A stretch of 64,000 bases of DNA from Prostheceraeus crozeri (GCA_907163375.1 CAJQUW010002986.1:1244001-1308000), one strand, 5' to 3'. Positions 11,915 through 23,396 are shown, numbered from the stretch's first letter. The notes: generated from the sequence alone by a model not told the origin. Made by a program: numbers and translations.

Positions 11915-13534
11915 TGATTTATTTCAGACATATATTGCTGTTTTGTTTTCTTAAGTAAGTTGAGATGAATCTGAATTGAATGATACTTGCTTCAACTTGC
12001 TTTACTTGTCTATCAACTTGCTTTGCTTGACAGCACTTACTTTAGGCGTATTTACTTACTTCAGGCGATGTTTCAGGCGTATTTATCTTGCACTGTGATT
12101 CAATTTTCAATTTGAACTTTGTCGAGATGCGTAAGTGCAATCTAAATAATGCCTGCTAGAAGCCACAAATGAAATGAATCTTCCATGACGTGGGTTCAAT
12201 GCTCCCACAACTCATCTTGTAGAGCAAACATTAGTGCAATGTATAAAAACTGAAATAGCTAAACGCGCACTACTAAGCACAATCGCTCTAACTTTCACCA
12301 AAATGTGATTATTCGGAATTAGCATTACTGCACAAAATGTTAGCATTACTCAAAATGCTGCTCAAGCTATTTTGCAATTTGTTCTCTGCATCCGGTTAAT
12401 AGATGAAGGACTGATTGCCTTCTACTAAAATGTCTAAATGTGATGCGCAACCTCACATCTGATGTGCTCTGCAAAGTCATATAGAATAATCATGTAGGTT
12501 TCATGACATTTTCAAATTAAATCAATGCAGTCGTTGAAAGGAGGGAACATTAGAAACATGTTAGTAATGTGCCTAAATGAGTTCGAAATGAGCCTGAGTG
12601 TTGCATAATCGGAGGAAGTACAAGTATATCATAATCACTTGTTTCAGCTTTCTTACTGCTTTTGAAGAGATTTTCGCAATGGTGGTTAAAGCATGAGAGG
12701 GATTTACTGTCTTGAAGAACGTCATTTACTGTCTTGCAGAGCTTATTGCAATTTTATAGTACAATTAAACGATTCTTCAGGACGTTCGCATTTGTTGACT
12801 CAGTGGTAGCGGTTTTGTGTGGTAAGGAAGCTCTCAACTCAACTTTCATTCGGACTAGCGTGTACTTGGCATGCTCCTCCACTGTCTGCATCATCTTGCA
12901 TCTTTTCATCGACTTTGACGTTCGCTGCACTACCCTAAGATCGAACCACCACCTCGAACATTAACCTCAAACAATCGCTGCCCCTTTGAACAAGCTGACA
13001 TTTATAGGAGTCTGTCATACGATATGATCATGGACGAAAAGATCAATTCCGTTCATGAAGCATGACCAGCTTCTAATAACAGGAAAGTCCTGTGATGAGC
13101 AATGCAGCCGTGATGTTTTTCTTAAAGGGTCAATGGGCACCCTATGGCCAAAGGGTAATTAAAAGACACAATATAGTTATTATATCTTACCAGGTCTCAC
13201 ATGAAATCATTATGTCACTCTAGAATGCACAGCATTTGTCCAATGTATTACAATGTCATGATTGAGGGTCTCTTTGTCTTTCATGATTTCACTTAGTCGA
13301 TAATTTCTGCGCTATGACTGTCATGAATTGTCAAGTTCCTGCACGATTCTCGGCTTGTCCTTATTGAAATCCAAAGCCTGTTGTTCTAGCTGTCGGAGAT
13401 TTTCTCGTATTTTGCATCACACCACCTCTCAGCGTGCATGCTAGCTCAACCCATCCAATGCGGTAAAATCGATTACAATTTCACATAACGCTTTTGATTG
13501 ACGTTTGTTTGACTCTCAGCTCTCAAGTGTGATG
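11915..13534. other. Intergenic, mostly plain
   Basis: Contains the carrier 3' UTR of unknown length. A low-complexity stretch near 11990-12080 repeats CTTGCTT and AGGCGTATTTA. No gene, terminal repeat or convincing poly(A) signal was recognised. Confidence 0.5.
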
Positions 13535-14408
13535 CATACTAGCAGTGTTGTGCGCGTCAATGAAAAAAATTGACGGCGTCAGCATCAGCGTCAATTACCA
13601 AATTATTGACGCTATCAACCAATCCTGAAATTGAAGGCGTCAATTTTACAAACTCAAACGGCAAATAGACTTTGTCGCTGCGAATACTTTTACAGTAGGC
13701 CTGAAGATCTCTCCTTTCGGCACTCCGCACGGACAGCAAAACAGTGTCGACAGAACCAAAAGCGAATCAGGAATAAAAGTGATTCACCATCAGTTCAGCT
13801 AACTGAAAGTGATGACTCATTAGACCTCTCGAAGAAATATCATATAAGGTAGATAAAACTAAACCTTTACTTTGAAGCCATTAGCATACCCACTATTGAG
13901 AATATCGAGATTAGGGATTGCGGAGTTTATATGGGGAGTTGTACATATTCCAGAAATGTACTATACAGTATGTAATTATGAAGTAAATGATATTGATCTC
14001 TTGCACGCTATACAGCACGAAATAAAGCCACCTTCATAACGACTTCAACGGCACAGTCATCTTCTGCAGTAATGAAACTTTGTCTAAGTTTGGCGATTCG
14101 ACATCAAGTTATTTTGTTTGTGTTGGAATCTTTACTGTTCTTTATTAGGCGAATCGAGTAACGATGACGGCAGACGCCTATCTCTGATCACTGATCACTG
14201 ATCAGGAAATATTGGACAATAACGTTTATTATTGTATAGTCGTCCCTGCTCTGATCAACTGATAGTGTCATCTCCCCTACGTCATAAGCACGCGCACACG
14301 TAGTCATTGCCGACTACCGATCAGATAAAATGTCATCAATCCATTGTGTAGATGCCGAATCAAACAGTGTCTCCCCTTCTCGCGTCAGCATGCAGTATAC
14401 AGAAAACT

Positions 14409-14913
14409 TTCGGCACTTTTCGGGTTCCCCCCCCCACATTTTCTTGTAGAATAAAAACAAGACTTTCCAAGTTCAACTTTTCAACTGTTTCTGCTGTTGA
14501 CATCCCCTTGTGTTACACCTCCATCTGTCTTCTCGGTCACTCAATTTCAAAACCATTGGATGACCATTATCACAGGATCGGCTACTGTGAAGCAAACCAC
14601 GACTCTGTAGGAATGCAATTGCAGACGGCTTGTCGTGAAGTTCGTGCTCTAAGCGGAAGAGATTCATCCCGACTGACCCGAGTTACTATGCATGCAGTCA
14701 GCAATTATGGCAATGAGCGAGCACAATAGTACTAAGCGACAGCGAATAGCGAATAGGGAATGGCACGGTTGAGATCAGGAATGAGTCAGCACAATAGCAA
14801 TGAAGCCCATCTTGTCAGAAGCTTAACTGTTTTGATTACCGGCTTGTTTTCATTCAAGAAAAAATGTGGGGGGAACCCGAAAAGTGCCAAACTTTCAAAC
14901 TACTTTTAAGTCT
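14409..14913 (-). mobile_element. Merlin-type (IS1595-like) element nested in the hAT
   Basis: Near-terminal inverted repeats share GGCACTTTTCGGGTTC plus a C-run and ACATTTT (left 14412, right inverted near 14890). The 10-bp flank ACAGAAAACT occurs directly on both sides (14399-14408 and 14914-14923), consistent with the 8-9 bp duplication of Merlin elements. The right end carries about 18 extra bases outside the shared repeat. The minus-strand frame inside encodes an ISXO2/IS1595-type zinc ribbon. Confidence 0.65.
14473..14667 (-). pseudogene. IS1595/Merlin transposase N-terminal zinc ribbon
   Basis: 64 codons. AIAFLQSRGLLHSSRSC is followed by DNGHPMVLK and then DREDRWRCNTRGCQQQ. The order Cys, Gly-His, Trp-x-Cys, Cys matches the zinc ribbon that opens ISXO2-like (DDE_Tnp_IS1595) transposases of the Merlin superfamily. 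The DDE catalytic domain is not present in the 505-bp element, so this is an internally deleted copy. Confidence 0.72.
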
Positions 14914-15055
14914 ACAGAAAACTCGAGCGACCAAATCTTAGCAATGACAAATTTGCCCACTGTATTCTAAAATTGACGCTGATGCTGTTTTTCAGAGGCA
15001 AATTGACGGCGTCAGCAAGCCGTTGACGCCGTCAACGTACAGCACTGTATAGTAG

Positions 15056-16080
15056 CATCAAGCATGGAGATTTCCGATGCGCTCTTAGCTCTAAAGTGTG
15101 ATAGAGTACATTAAGTGTTCAATTCTCTGTAAGGAGACGTAAATCGTGATGCTGCTCATGAAATTTGCTTGGTAATCATTTTATATCCCTTTTAAGTTAA
15201 TTTTCATGCACATTGTGTCTTTTTGAGGACATTTCGATCCACATCTTTCAGGACAATATTGCGCAGCAATGTTGATCCCATTGCGGCAGCACTTTATAAC
15301 CAAAAGGAAGGGGAGATCAATACGATTCTAATGGCACCACTCCTAACCGCGTGCGATGCCTAGAATGCCCGCAAATTGCATTTTCCCAGTAAAAGCTTTA
15401 ATTTTGATAACAATGCTTTAACAGTGAAAGGGTTAAATGTTCTTTAAAAATTTCATTCTTCTTTACATCTAGAATGAAGACATGCATCTGTACATGTACA
15501 AACCATATACATTCTTCTCAAAAACTAGTCGATTTAGACAATGACAGACGGAGCCAATTTTGTGAGAGGGTGCTCGAGCATAATATCCAAATTCAACAGA
15601 CGGAAAATAACCGAGCGTCTTGGTGGATTTGAGCCACCGACCTCTGGCATTCTAGGCCACCGCTCTACCAACTGAGCTATCGACGGGCGACGGAACGACA
15701 TAAGTCCTCAATTGAGGAATTCGCGGTATCGAATAAGATGACTTCATTCCCAAGACAACATAGCATTAACCGTCAATCCAAACTATTGAAGCAAGATATC
15801 AGTAATTCAAAGTCATCATTGTACTTTGAAACGTATACGCTATCTCTCTTTGAAAGTTGATCTTCTCCGATGAAAGTTTTTTCATTTAGACGGGACTGTA
15901 ATTAAGCAATGCTGAAGCGTTGAAGGTGAAGGATGAATGTTGATGAACTTGGTGTAGATGTCGCTTTGGTCCTAAACAAACACTTTAAGCCTTCATAATG
16001 TCAGAATCTTCTGCGTCTGAATCATTCCTCCATGGTCTGAATTTGTCTGTCAGAATCTTCTGCGTCTGAATTTGTACAGG
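15056..16080. other. Intergenic, little recognised
   Basis: Apart from the tRNA-like sequence, this holds a short direct repeat of TCAGAATCTTCTGCGTCTGAA (two copies near 16000-16070) just before the retroelement. Nothing else was recognised. Confidence 0.45.
15615..15686 (-). repeat. tRNA-like sequence (SINE head or pseudogene)
   Basis: Read on the minus strand it has a full A box (TAGCTCAGTTGGTAGAGCGG) and a strong B box (GGCTCAAATCC). The D and T arms pair perfectly and the anticodon stem pairs at four of five positions. The acceptor stem pairs at only about four of seven. The anticodon would be AGA (Ser), but the long variable arm of tRNA-Ser is missing. A working tRNA is therefore unlikely. 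A tRNA-derived SINE head or tRNA pseudogene is favoured; no poly(A) or repeat tail was found downstream. Confidence 0.6.
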
Positions 16081-16298
16081 CAAGTGTTATTGACTCTAAT
16101 TATTCATGTCCATTATGCCAAAAGATTTTCCATACATCACATGGTCGATTGATTCATCTGCAAACCTGTCGGAAAAGATGTCTTGTACTAATCAAGTATG
16201 AATCAATAATGCGAAAAATATCTGTTTGCTCTCCCGAGTAATTTTAATACCAGCAAGTTAAACAATTACGAATAAAAAATATATATACACAGCCGACG

Positions 16299-16323
16299 TT
16301 TCGGGTCCAGACCCTTTCTCAAG
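16299..16323 (-). ncRNA. Hammerhead-like hairpin 1
   Basis: The minus strand reads CTTGAGAA, then a GGGTC/GACCC stem with a two-base loop, then GAAACGTC. The second helix and GAAA match the hammerhead core, but the CUGAUGA side is altered, so self-cleavage is doubtful. Penelope-like retroelements are known to carry such motifs. Confidence 0.3.
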
Positions 16324-17129
16324 GCAAGGTAGCAATAAATGACAGTGTCTAGACTGGCTCGTTAGATGCACAGTATAGCTCCGATTGTCTCATGACGTCT
16401 ATTCATTTTAGGATGGCACTTATTGATTAATCGCGAATCCACCACGCTTGTTTCATTAGGATCATTTGAGCATTTTTGTATGTGGTATTCACAAAAAACA
16501 AGATCCCGCATCAATTTTTGAAAAGATCTACGATGAATTCGTTTACTACTGAAAAAATGTTTTCCTTTACCTAGTGGTGCTGCAGGAAAAGCTTATGTTC
16601 AAGAAACGACCATATTAATATCTCATTAGAACAATGACTCAAATGATATCAGAGAAATAGCCATTACAGCAGTTATGATAATGCCATCTCTCTTGTTGCA
16701 GAAACCTTTTTTTTAAGTCAGCTACAAAGCAGTGTTCCACTTGTTTGGAAAGACGTCTAAAGTTGTGAGAAGGGGGCATTTTTGAAGCTTTGCTATCTGA
16801 AGGAAGAGTAATTCAAACAACATTTCGTGAAAGAAAGATAGTGTAAAATCCAGAAACAATCTATAAGACATTTTCCAAATTGATGTTTGAAGGTAAGTTA
16901 CACCCTGCGGTAGGAATGCTTGACGTAACAGACCCCTCTGGAGTCTTGCCACTTATGAAGCAAGTTTTCGATGATTTGAAAAATTGCATCCTGAGCCACA
17001 ACCACAAGACGATGCAGTCATGTTACAAGGAATTCCACCTTATCTTGACCCAGTAATTTTTGAAAATATTGATGAATCATCCATTGAAAAATCTGCATTG
17101 AAGACAAAGGAGCTGCTGGACCATCAGGA

Positions 17130-17612
17130 ATGGACGCGATAGGATGGAGACATACACTTATTTCGCGAAATTATGGCGACCATGGTAAACAGCTGCGTGA
17201 AGCAATTGCAAAAATGACTAAAGCATTTTGTGTCAAAAGGCTTCAATTGAATGATGACGGTAGGATTAGTATTGAATCATTTTTATCCTGTCGTCTCATC
17301 GCTCTTGATATGAAACCCGGAGTGCGACCTATCGGGATTGGCGAAATATTGAGACGGACTGTCGGAAAAGCGATAATATCAGCTGCAAAACCAAAAATTA
17401 TGTGGAGGCCAAAAACAGGGTGTGAAGCTGCTATGACAGACATTTTTGATGAGGAAGAAACAGATGCAATAGTACATACTGATGCAGCAAATGCATTTAA
17501 TTCCATAAATCGGAAAGCTCTTATTCAAACATTTTATTCATGTGCCCGCCTTGACAATCTACACAGCAAATTGCTAATCGACATCGTCGTGATTATTTAT
17601 TCAAGGAGGTAG
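17130..17612 (+). pseudogene. Reverse transcriptase core of the retroelement
   Basis: 160 codons. LSCRLIALDMKPGVRPIGIG opens the fingers and palm, and HTDAANAFNSINRKALIQ is motif A with its catalytic Asp kept. The FADD box (motif C) lies further on in another frame at 17737-17748, after a REGTTQGD-like motif B region near 17615-17655. Catalytic residues are preserved despite the frame breaks, so the copy may be younger than the LINE at 4787. Confidence 0.75.
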
Positions 17613-18624
17613 AGAAGTTACATCTCGCGAAGGAACAACTCAAGGGGACTCAATATCAATGTCTGTTCGCGCAATGGGAATCATTTCACTTATGGATAAA
17701 ATTAGGGATCCAAATTTGCAAATCAAACACGTAGTATTTGCGGACGATTTAGCGGGTGCAGGCAAATTTCAGCAAATTTTTTTGAAATGGTGGAAAACAT
17801 TTCTGTTTATGGTCCCTTACTAGGATATTTTCCAAGACCTGACAAACCATGGTTGATAGTAAAAGAAGAATTATTTCAAACTGTTGCCACTGTGTTTGCT
17901 GGAACTAATTTGAACATTGCGAGCGGACATTCTTAGAGGATATATTGGAGATAAGAACAATTGCTCTGTTTGTGCCAATTCAATAGTCAAGAAATGAGTT
18001 GCTCAGACTGAACTTCAACAATGATAGCCAAATTCCAACCTCAGGCTGCATACTTGTTAATAATTTGCGAAATCGCTATCTTATACCATATCCGCACACA
18101 ATTGCAAAAAATGAAGTCTTTTTTAAAGCCGATCGATCATGTAGTTGATAACAAGCTTCTTCTGACTTTAACAAACGGCCAATTTTGTGTGAAGGTGAAA
18201 GAAAACTTCTTTCTTTACCAGTGCGGCTTGGTGGACTCGTTATCCCGATCTTATCTGACATGGCGAAAGTCAAGCACATGAATTCAAAGTCACTATACTG
18301 ACCTTTAACAACAAGCATTATCAATCACAATAACATCTTTACATGTGAAGAGACATTACAGTTACATGAGACAGCAGATCAATTGAGAGCGAAAATCATA
18401 CATGATCGTTGTACATTTAGAGTCAATACGGTTATCAATGACACCAGATCAGTTAAGAGCGTGAACTTGCTCAGAAGAATGGCGCATCATCTTGGCTAAG
18501 TGCATTGCCTTTCAAAAGTGAAGGCTATACTCGTACTTGCACACCCTTTCTAAGGAGGATTTTTTCGATGCTCTGGCCTTAAGGTACCGTTGGACAATGC
18601 GTCGCCTACCAACCGAATGTTGAT

Positions 18625-18897
18625 GTGGCAAATAGTTCTCCATTGACCATGCAATGTCATGTATCAAAGATGGTTAGCCCTTACATCCACCAAAGACACG
18701 ATGAAACAAGAGATTTCATTTTCTTTTGTATGAAGTGTTGTCGTCTGGCGTGTCCACTGAACATATTGGTGTCACTGTCCAGTGAAAAATTTCATAATGG
18801 CACGAATATTGCAGGTGAAGCTCGACTTGACATTGCCACAAGAGGATTTTGGCAGAATTGCGTGAAGGCATCATTTGACATAAGGATTGCGCCCTAA
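18625..18897 (+). pseudogene. C-terminal endonuclease-like segment of the retroelement
   Basis: 90 codons downstream of the RT, in keeping with the same element. A His/Cys-containing stretch (MQCHVSKMVSPYIHQRHDET) leads into GEARLDIATRGFWQN and ASFDIRI. The Asp-x-(n)-Asp-x-Arg arrangement resembles a PD-(D/E)XK fold, with Arg where Lys is usual. The assignment rests on motif shape only. Confidence 0.5.
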
Positions 18898-19562
18898 CGT
18901 AAGAACACAATTTCTTGCTAGTGCCTTAAGAGAATGCACAATCAACGCGTCATTCAAGTCGAAAGAGGATCATGTGCTCCTCTACTTTTGAGTGCATGCG
19001 ACAGATATGGGCGAGAGTGTCATCATTTTCTTTCAAACATCATCGAGCGAATTGCTGAAAAGAAAAGCATGAAACTGAGCATAGCAACATGGGATCCGCA
19101 CAAAAATATCATTTCTACTTTTAAGATCAAGAATCGTTTGTGTGAGAGGTTCTCGAAGTTTGTGGGTTTTCCACTAGATGCTAACATAGTTCCGCAAAAG
19201 TCTGCAAAACTTCCAGACACGAATCGAGATGTGTCTTCAACCCGATGGTTCTGTCACTCGAATAGCCAATTTCCACTGCAACTGCAGAATCGAATATGTG
19301 AACAGGCTATCTTTATTTTTTGTAATGATGCTTTTATTATGCTGTTTTAAAACATCGGCACTGACATTTTTTTAAATTTGACTTATGGTAAACGTTGCGC
19401 TGTGATATTTTAATGCTTTATCTACATGTACACAGAGTGAAATTATGATCGTGAGTTAATCCTTTTCATTGACGGGAATTTCTGACTCACCCGGTATTCA
19501 GAAAACAGTGAAAGATAGAGAGTTAGTAATACATCAATTATTGATTATGTAGGTGCTAGGCT

Positions 19563-20199
19563 GGATATTTATGGGTTATATTCCCCACATTTTCAATTTG
19601 TCCAAAATCCGTAGAGATGACTCAATCGTCACAAAACTGTAAATAAGCCTACACGTAAGTGAGGATATTTTCTACCAACGTACCAAAATTTGTGAAAATC
19701 GAAGACGTACTTTTTGAATTAGGGGGATAAACTTGAAGTGCAGCAATGTCTGCAGCTTGATCTGACTTCTCATGACCTCATCGTCTGAGCAGAAAGCACT
19801 TGAGGTCAACAAAGTCATTTCCTGACAACTCGTTAAGTGATGATGACCAGGCCACATCCCTTGCACTAATATATACACTTGACTTAAAAAAAGGTGTGGC
19901 AAGGGTAGTGGTTGTGGGAAGATTGCAAATAGCAGTGGATGAGACGAGGAGGGAGAGAGAACAATGCACACACGAGTAACAATAATGCATCTAACAGACA
20001 AAGTCAAATGAAGCCTGTTGACATTGATTCACGTTATCGTCTCTAATGCAAAAAGTACTTGTCAGATCTGCATAAATTTTTGTATCTGGGTTGAAAACAT
20101 GCTTAAGTGCGTCTATCTAAAGTTTGTTGACGATTGCTCATTCTTTCAGATTTTAGAGAACTTTGAAAAAGTGGTGGGAGGAGATACCCCATAAGTACC
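19563..20199. mobile_element. Long-TIR non-autonomous DNA element, copy 1
   Basis: The two ends are inverted copies of each other for about 180 bp. The outer end is close to GGTACTTATGGGGT; inside it lie TTTTCTACCAACGT and GTACTTTTTGAATTAG on one side and their inverted equivalents on the other. The central part matches copy 2 at 27475 (TGACCTCATCGTCT; AAGTGATGATGACC). No transposase was recognised. Flanking bases do not give a clean duplication here. Confidence 0.7.
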
Positions 20200-21270
20200 C
20201 CAGGCGGGAGACAACGACAAAAGTTTTACATACCAGTTATCATAATATTATTTACTACACCATTCCATGTCACAATTCTCAATTATCTCTTTCAGCCTGT
20301 TTAACCTGTTCCAATTCAGCCATACTTAGTCTTTTGTTGCAGGAATTCACATTTTGGCAAGGAAGCGAAAAAAACTACATCAAATCACTTGTTTCAAATC
20401 AATTGAATGCCTGTTCAAGTTCTGATATTCAAGTTCCGCATAAATAACCAATAATCACAACATATTTTTGAAAACTCCTTGTCTTTGGCGCTACTTATAT
20501 TTTTTACAAGTAACATTGTATTGCTGCATATTGTCTTCAGTAATAGCAATGCACTAATGATGGCACACGAAGGAACTTTCTCGATTCAAGAATTATTCAC
20601 CGTCATGCAAAACAATTTAAACTACAATATGAAAGTAATAAAGCAGCGATGAAAGGAGTGTCACTCATTAAATCCTTCCTGGCTTCGGCACAAGAGATAT
20701 ACAACATTTGGTTTCGGAATGGTTGCTGGTTACACGGCTGATCATAAATACGCACTACCTAAACTATGCCGAAATTCAATCGATTCTCATGCCTTCCAAT
20801 CGTGTCGCACATCAGCGTGCCATGCATCATTCTAGAGCTTACATTCTCAGGCTTCAAGGGAGCTACGATAAACCTGTGTCCGCTACTGTGTTTGCTGGAC
20901 AGTGATCAAACTATAAAGATCGCTCAATTTCATGATAGCTAGCTAGTCATATGATGAGTATCACAATTAATGAGGTGTGAGGCGAGCGAGCATTTTCTGA
21001 GCTTTCTTTTGATACATTGACTTGCTCATCGAAATCTATGGACCAAGAAAGAAGTAAGGACATCGCTAATTTGTCATAACATCTCAAAAATTGAAAAAAT
21101 GTTCACTTTCTCATCAGAAATGCTGATGATTGGTATCTTCTGAATCCTTTCGATGTAAGGAGTAAGAATTTGCAAGTCTTTTTCAAACCAACTCAATAGT
21201 TATTCTCCAAGTATTTTTTCAATATTTTTTTCTCATGACGGCTAAATTCTATTCAACGAATTAACGAACA
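20200..21270. other. Intergenic, nothing recognised
   Basis: AT-rich sequence with short open frames that have no recognisable motif and no paired terminal repeats. Confidence 0.4.
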
Positions 21271-21479
21271 TTAACCCTCGGGAGGTTTAAAATTCGCTAT
21301 TCCATTTCGTGAAAATCTGGGTCCACGTGGACCCAGAAGATTTATTTTCACAATCAAGCACAATTAGTACAGAAAGTACGAGTCACAGAGTTCGAATGTT
21401 CATCACAACAGTGATTCCCACACCGAGCACAGGTTTTTCTCGTTTTCCGATCTTTCTTCCACCCGCAGAGTTGACATCT
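21271..21479 (-). mobile_element. piggyBac 3' end with Cys-rich transposase tail
   Basis: The minus-strand frame from 21479 to the stop at 21354 reads RCQLCGWKKDRKTRKTCARC, then GNHCCDEHS and FCTNCA. This is the C-terminal cysteine-rich zinc finger of piggyBac transposases (CxxC, KKDRKT, CxxC, C-EH, CxxC). Past the stop a 22-bp perfect palindrome is centred on CCACGTGG (about 21317-21338), and the element then ends CCCGAGGGTTAA. TTAA at 21271-21274 is the piggyBac target site. The rest of the transposase is missing or unrecognisable, and an upstream in-frame stop marks decay. Confidence 0.75.
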
Positions 21480-22017
21480 GTCTTTTTACAGATTCGCCAA
21501 AAATTTTAAATCTTAATTGACTTTGCATGGTGCTTGTGCTCATGCAGCGGTCACGAGAAAATGTTGAAAGAAGTTTGAAAAAGAATTATTGAATTGATTT
21601 GAATACATATTAGCAACTCTTGCTCTTCACAGCGCAATGATTCTGAAACTGCCAACCAATACCAACTTAAATAATTTTGGTTTCTTTTAGTGCTTAATTT
21701 AATAATTTTGCGAAAATATTTTTTTATAAAATTTTTTAATCATTTTTTTAGTTAATGTCATTTAAAGCTCCAATGTATTGCACAAAAATACAAAGCATGT
21801 AAACATGTCCAACATCGAAGTACATTGTGTTGGTTCGTACTGTATGTGATTTGTGAGATAAAATTGTCTTCAGAAGACGCTAATTTTCAGTTATTTTATA
21901 ATAATGTTAGCTTGTGCAATATAACAAATGAAGCGATTGCTGTCTTTGTCTATAAAGGTGCATGAGCCATCACACTTGACAGATGAGAGCACAGCTGTAG
22001 CACAGATCCCTGTAGTA

Positions 22018-23246
22018 GGTCATAAAGAAGGTGTACAGTAGGCACAGTGTCGACTCAAAGAAAATGTCAGCATACAGTGAAAATTTATGCATCAAAATAT
22101 TCAGCCTTTGCAGAGATTCCTTTCCTGCCTTATAAAGAAAATATTTGATCACTTTTCAAGAAGCTAAATTTTTGCAAATCATTCCTGTGTTATATACTAG
22201 CGACATGAAACGCATCTATATAAGAATAAATAGAATAATTATATATTGAGTTGCATCCTCAGCTGAAAAATGGGAACAGACCTGAATAGCTGCCATTTCA
22301 TCCAATATCAGGAATCATCAGCAAGCCTAGCTCACATCTCTCAACATCGACACAACTCTTTATTTAAAGTTGCAGCCATGCCCGGGTCAATTTGAGATTT
22401 GCAATTCGCAAGTTAGTGAAATTTCGACGAGTATTCATTAAATATCACTTTCAATACATTTCTGGCAAATCGCCCAAGTTAGTGCGTCTGCAATAATTAA
22501 TAAATGCTGCTTTTTGACAACACAATATAGATAGAATAATAAAATGTTGAATCGCATCCTCAGCTGAAAAATGGGTCAGATCTGAATAGTACTGCTATAT
22601 ACTAGTGCACTATATAAGTAGTATGGAAATTATTAGATATCAAAAGGAATAAACATTTACTAACAAGTATCTTGGTTAATCGGAAATTGCTGATTATTAA
22701 GGAAATTTCATGAACCACATTAAGTCTTCATGGAAAAGTTGAGATCTTGTTGTGCTTCCTAGCCGAGATTTCAAATTTTTATTCAATTTTCATTGGCATA
22801 ATTTTATGATTAACTAAATTTATGTCTCATTTCATGAATGTGAATAGTAATGCGGACCCATTTGCATATTATAAAATGTTAATTGCGTTCATTGTCTTTG
22901 ATCACAGCATTTTGCTCTTTCAGTGTCAGGTAGTTTGTGATGGTCATGCTGAAGAAAATGTTCTTGGCTGAGCATTAAAGTAATAGACCCATAGAATTGC
23001 TAATTTAGCAAAATATATTGCCTCTTCAAGATTGACATGACACGGAGGATCTTCAAAATACTATTATTCCATCTACAATGCTGCCATGATCAGTCAACCT
23101 CAACAGTGCAAAAATTTGCAATCTCACATGCGATAATGGGTCTCAACTCGAGTTCATTTCATAAAAGCGAAACTGTGTACACATTGGGTATTCAATTAAT
23201 GATGAGTTGATACACTACCTGATGTGCTTACTCTATGTACTAGGCC
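22018..23246 (+). repeat. Dispersed repeat, copy B with internal insertion
   Basis: Collinear with copy A at 2283-3117. Between about 22205 and 22605 it carries extra sequence bounded by two direct copies of a block of about 50 bp (GCATCCTCAGCTGAAAAATG at about 22248 and again near 22550). That suggests either a small insertion or a local duplication. No coding frame. Confidence 0.68.
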
Positions 23247-23396
23247 TACAGTCGCCAGCACCATTTTACTGCAGGGAACGGCCAACAGTAGGACTTCCAT
23301 ATAATGACATGCATAATCAGAGAAAACGTAGAATATCTCGTCTTCACTGAAAACCTCAATGTGTTTCTAATTGAATTTACATGTACTTCTATTGAA

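Larger units (their letters stand above)
13543..15047. mobile_element. hAT-like element, 1.5 kb, with a nested insertion
   Basis: The outer ends are CAGTGTTGT at 13543 and ACAGCACTG at 15047. Both are followed inward by copies of TTGACGGCGTCA and GCGTCAAT. The 8-bp flanks CATACTAG and TATAGTAG agree at six of eight bases, as expected of an old hAT target duplication. No transposase of its own was recognised, so it is non-autonomous. A Merlin-type fragment lies inside at 14409-14913. Confidence 0.7.
16081..19350 (+). mobile_element. Decayed retroelement: zinc finger, RT, endonuclease-like
   Basis: Segments in order on one strand: a Cys/His finger (16101-16181, SCPLCQKIF then H and C ligands); a conserved linker (ALKTKGAAGPSGMDAIGWR near 17090-17150); reverse transcriptase (KPGVRPIGIGEILRR, TDAANAFNSINRKA, FADD at 17737-17748); and a C-terminal block (EARLDIATRGFW then KASFDIRI, about 18818-18890) that may be a restriction-like endonuclease. 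Zinc finger, RT and such an endonuclease in this order is the layout of early-branching LINEs, but the clade is not assigned. Several frame breaks and stops separate the parts, so it is inactive. Insertions appear to lie between the finger and the RT. Confidence 0.7.

Noticed and set aside
12734-12964. SINE or gene near GACTCAGTGGTAGCGG
   Set aside because: An A-box-like string is present but no B box at the right distance and no second copy was seen.
15615-15686. Working tRNA-Ser(AGA)
   Set aside because: The acceptor stem is mostly unpaired and the long variable arm of tRNA-Ser is missing.
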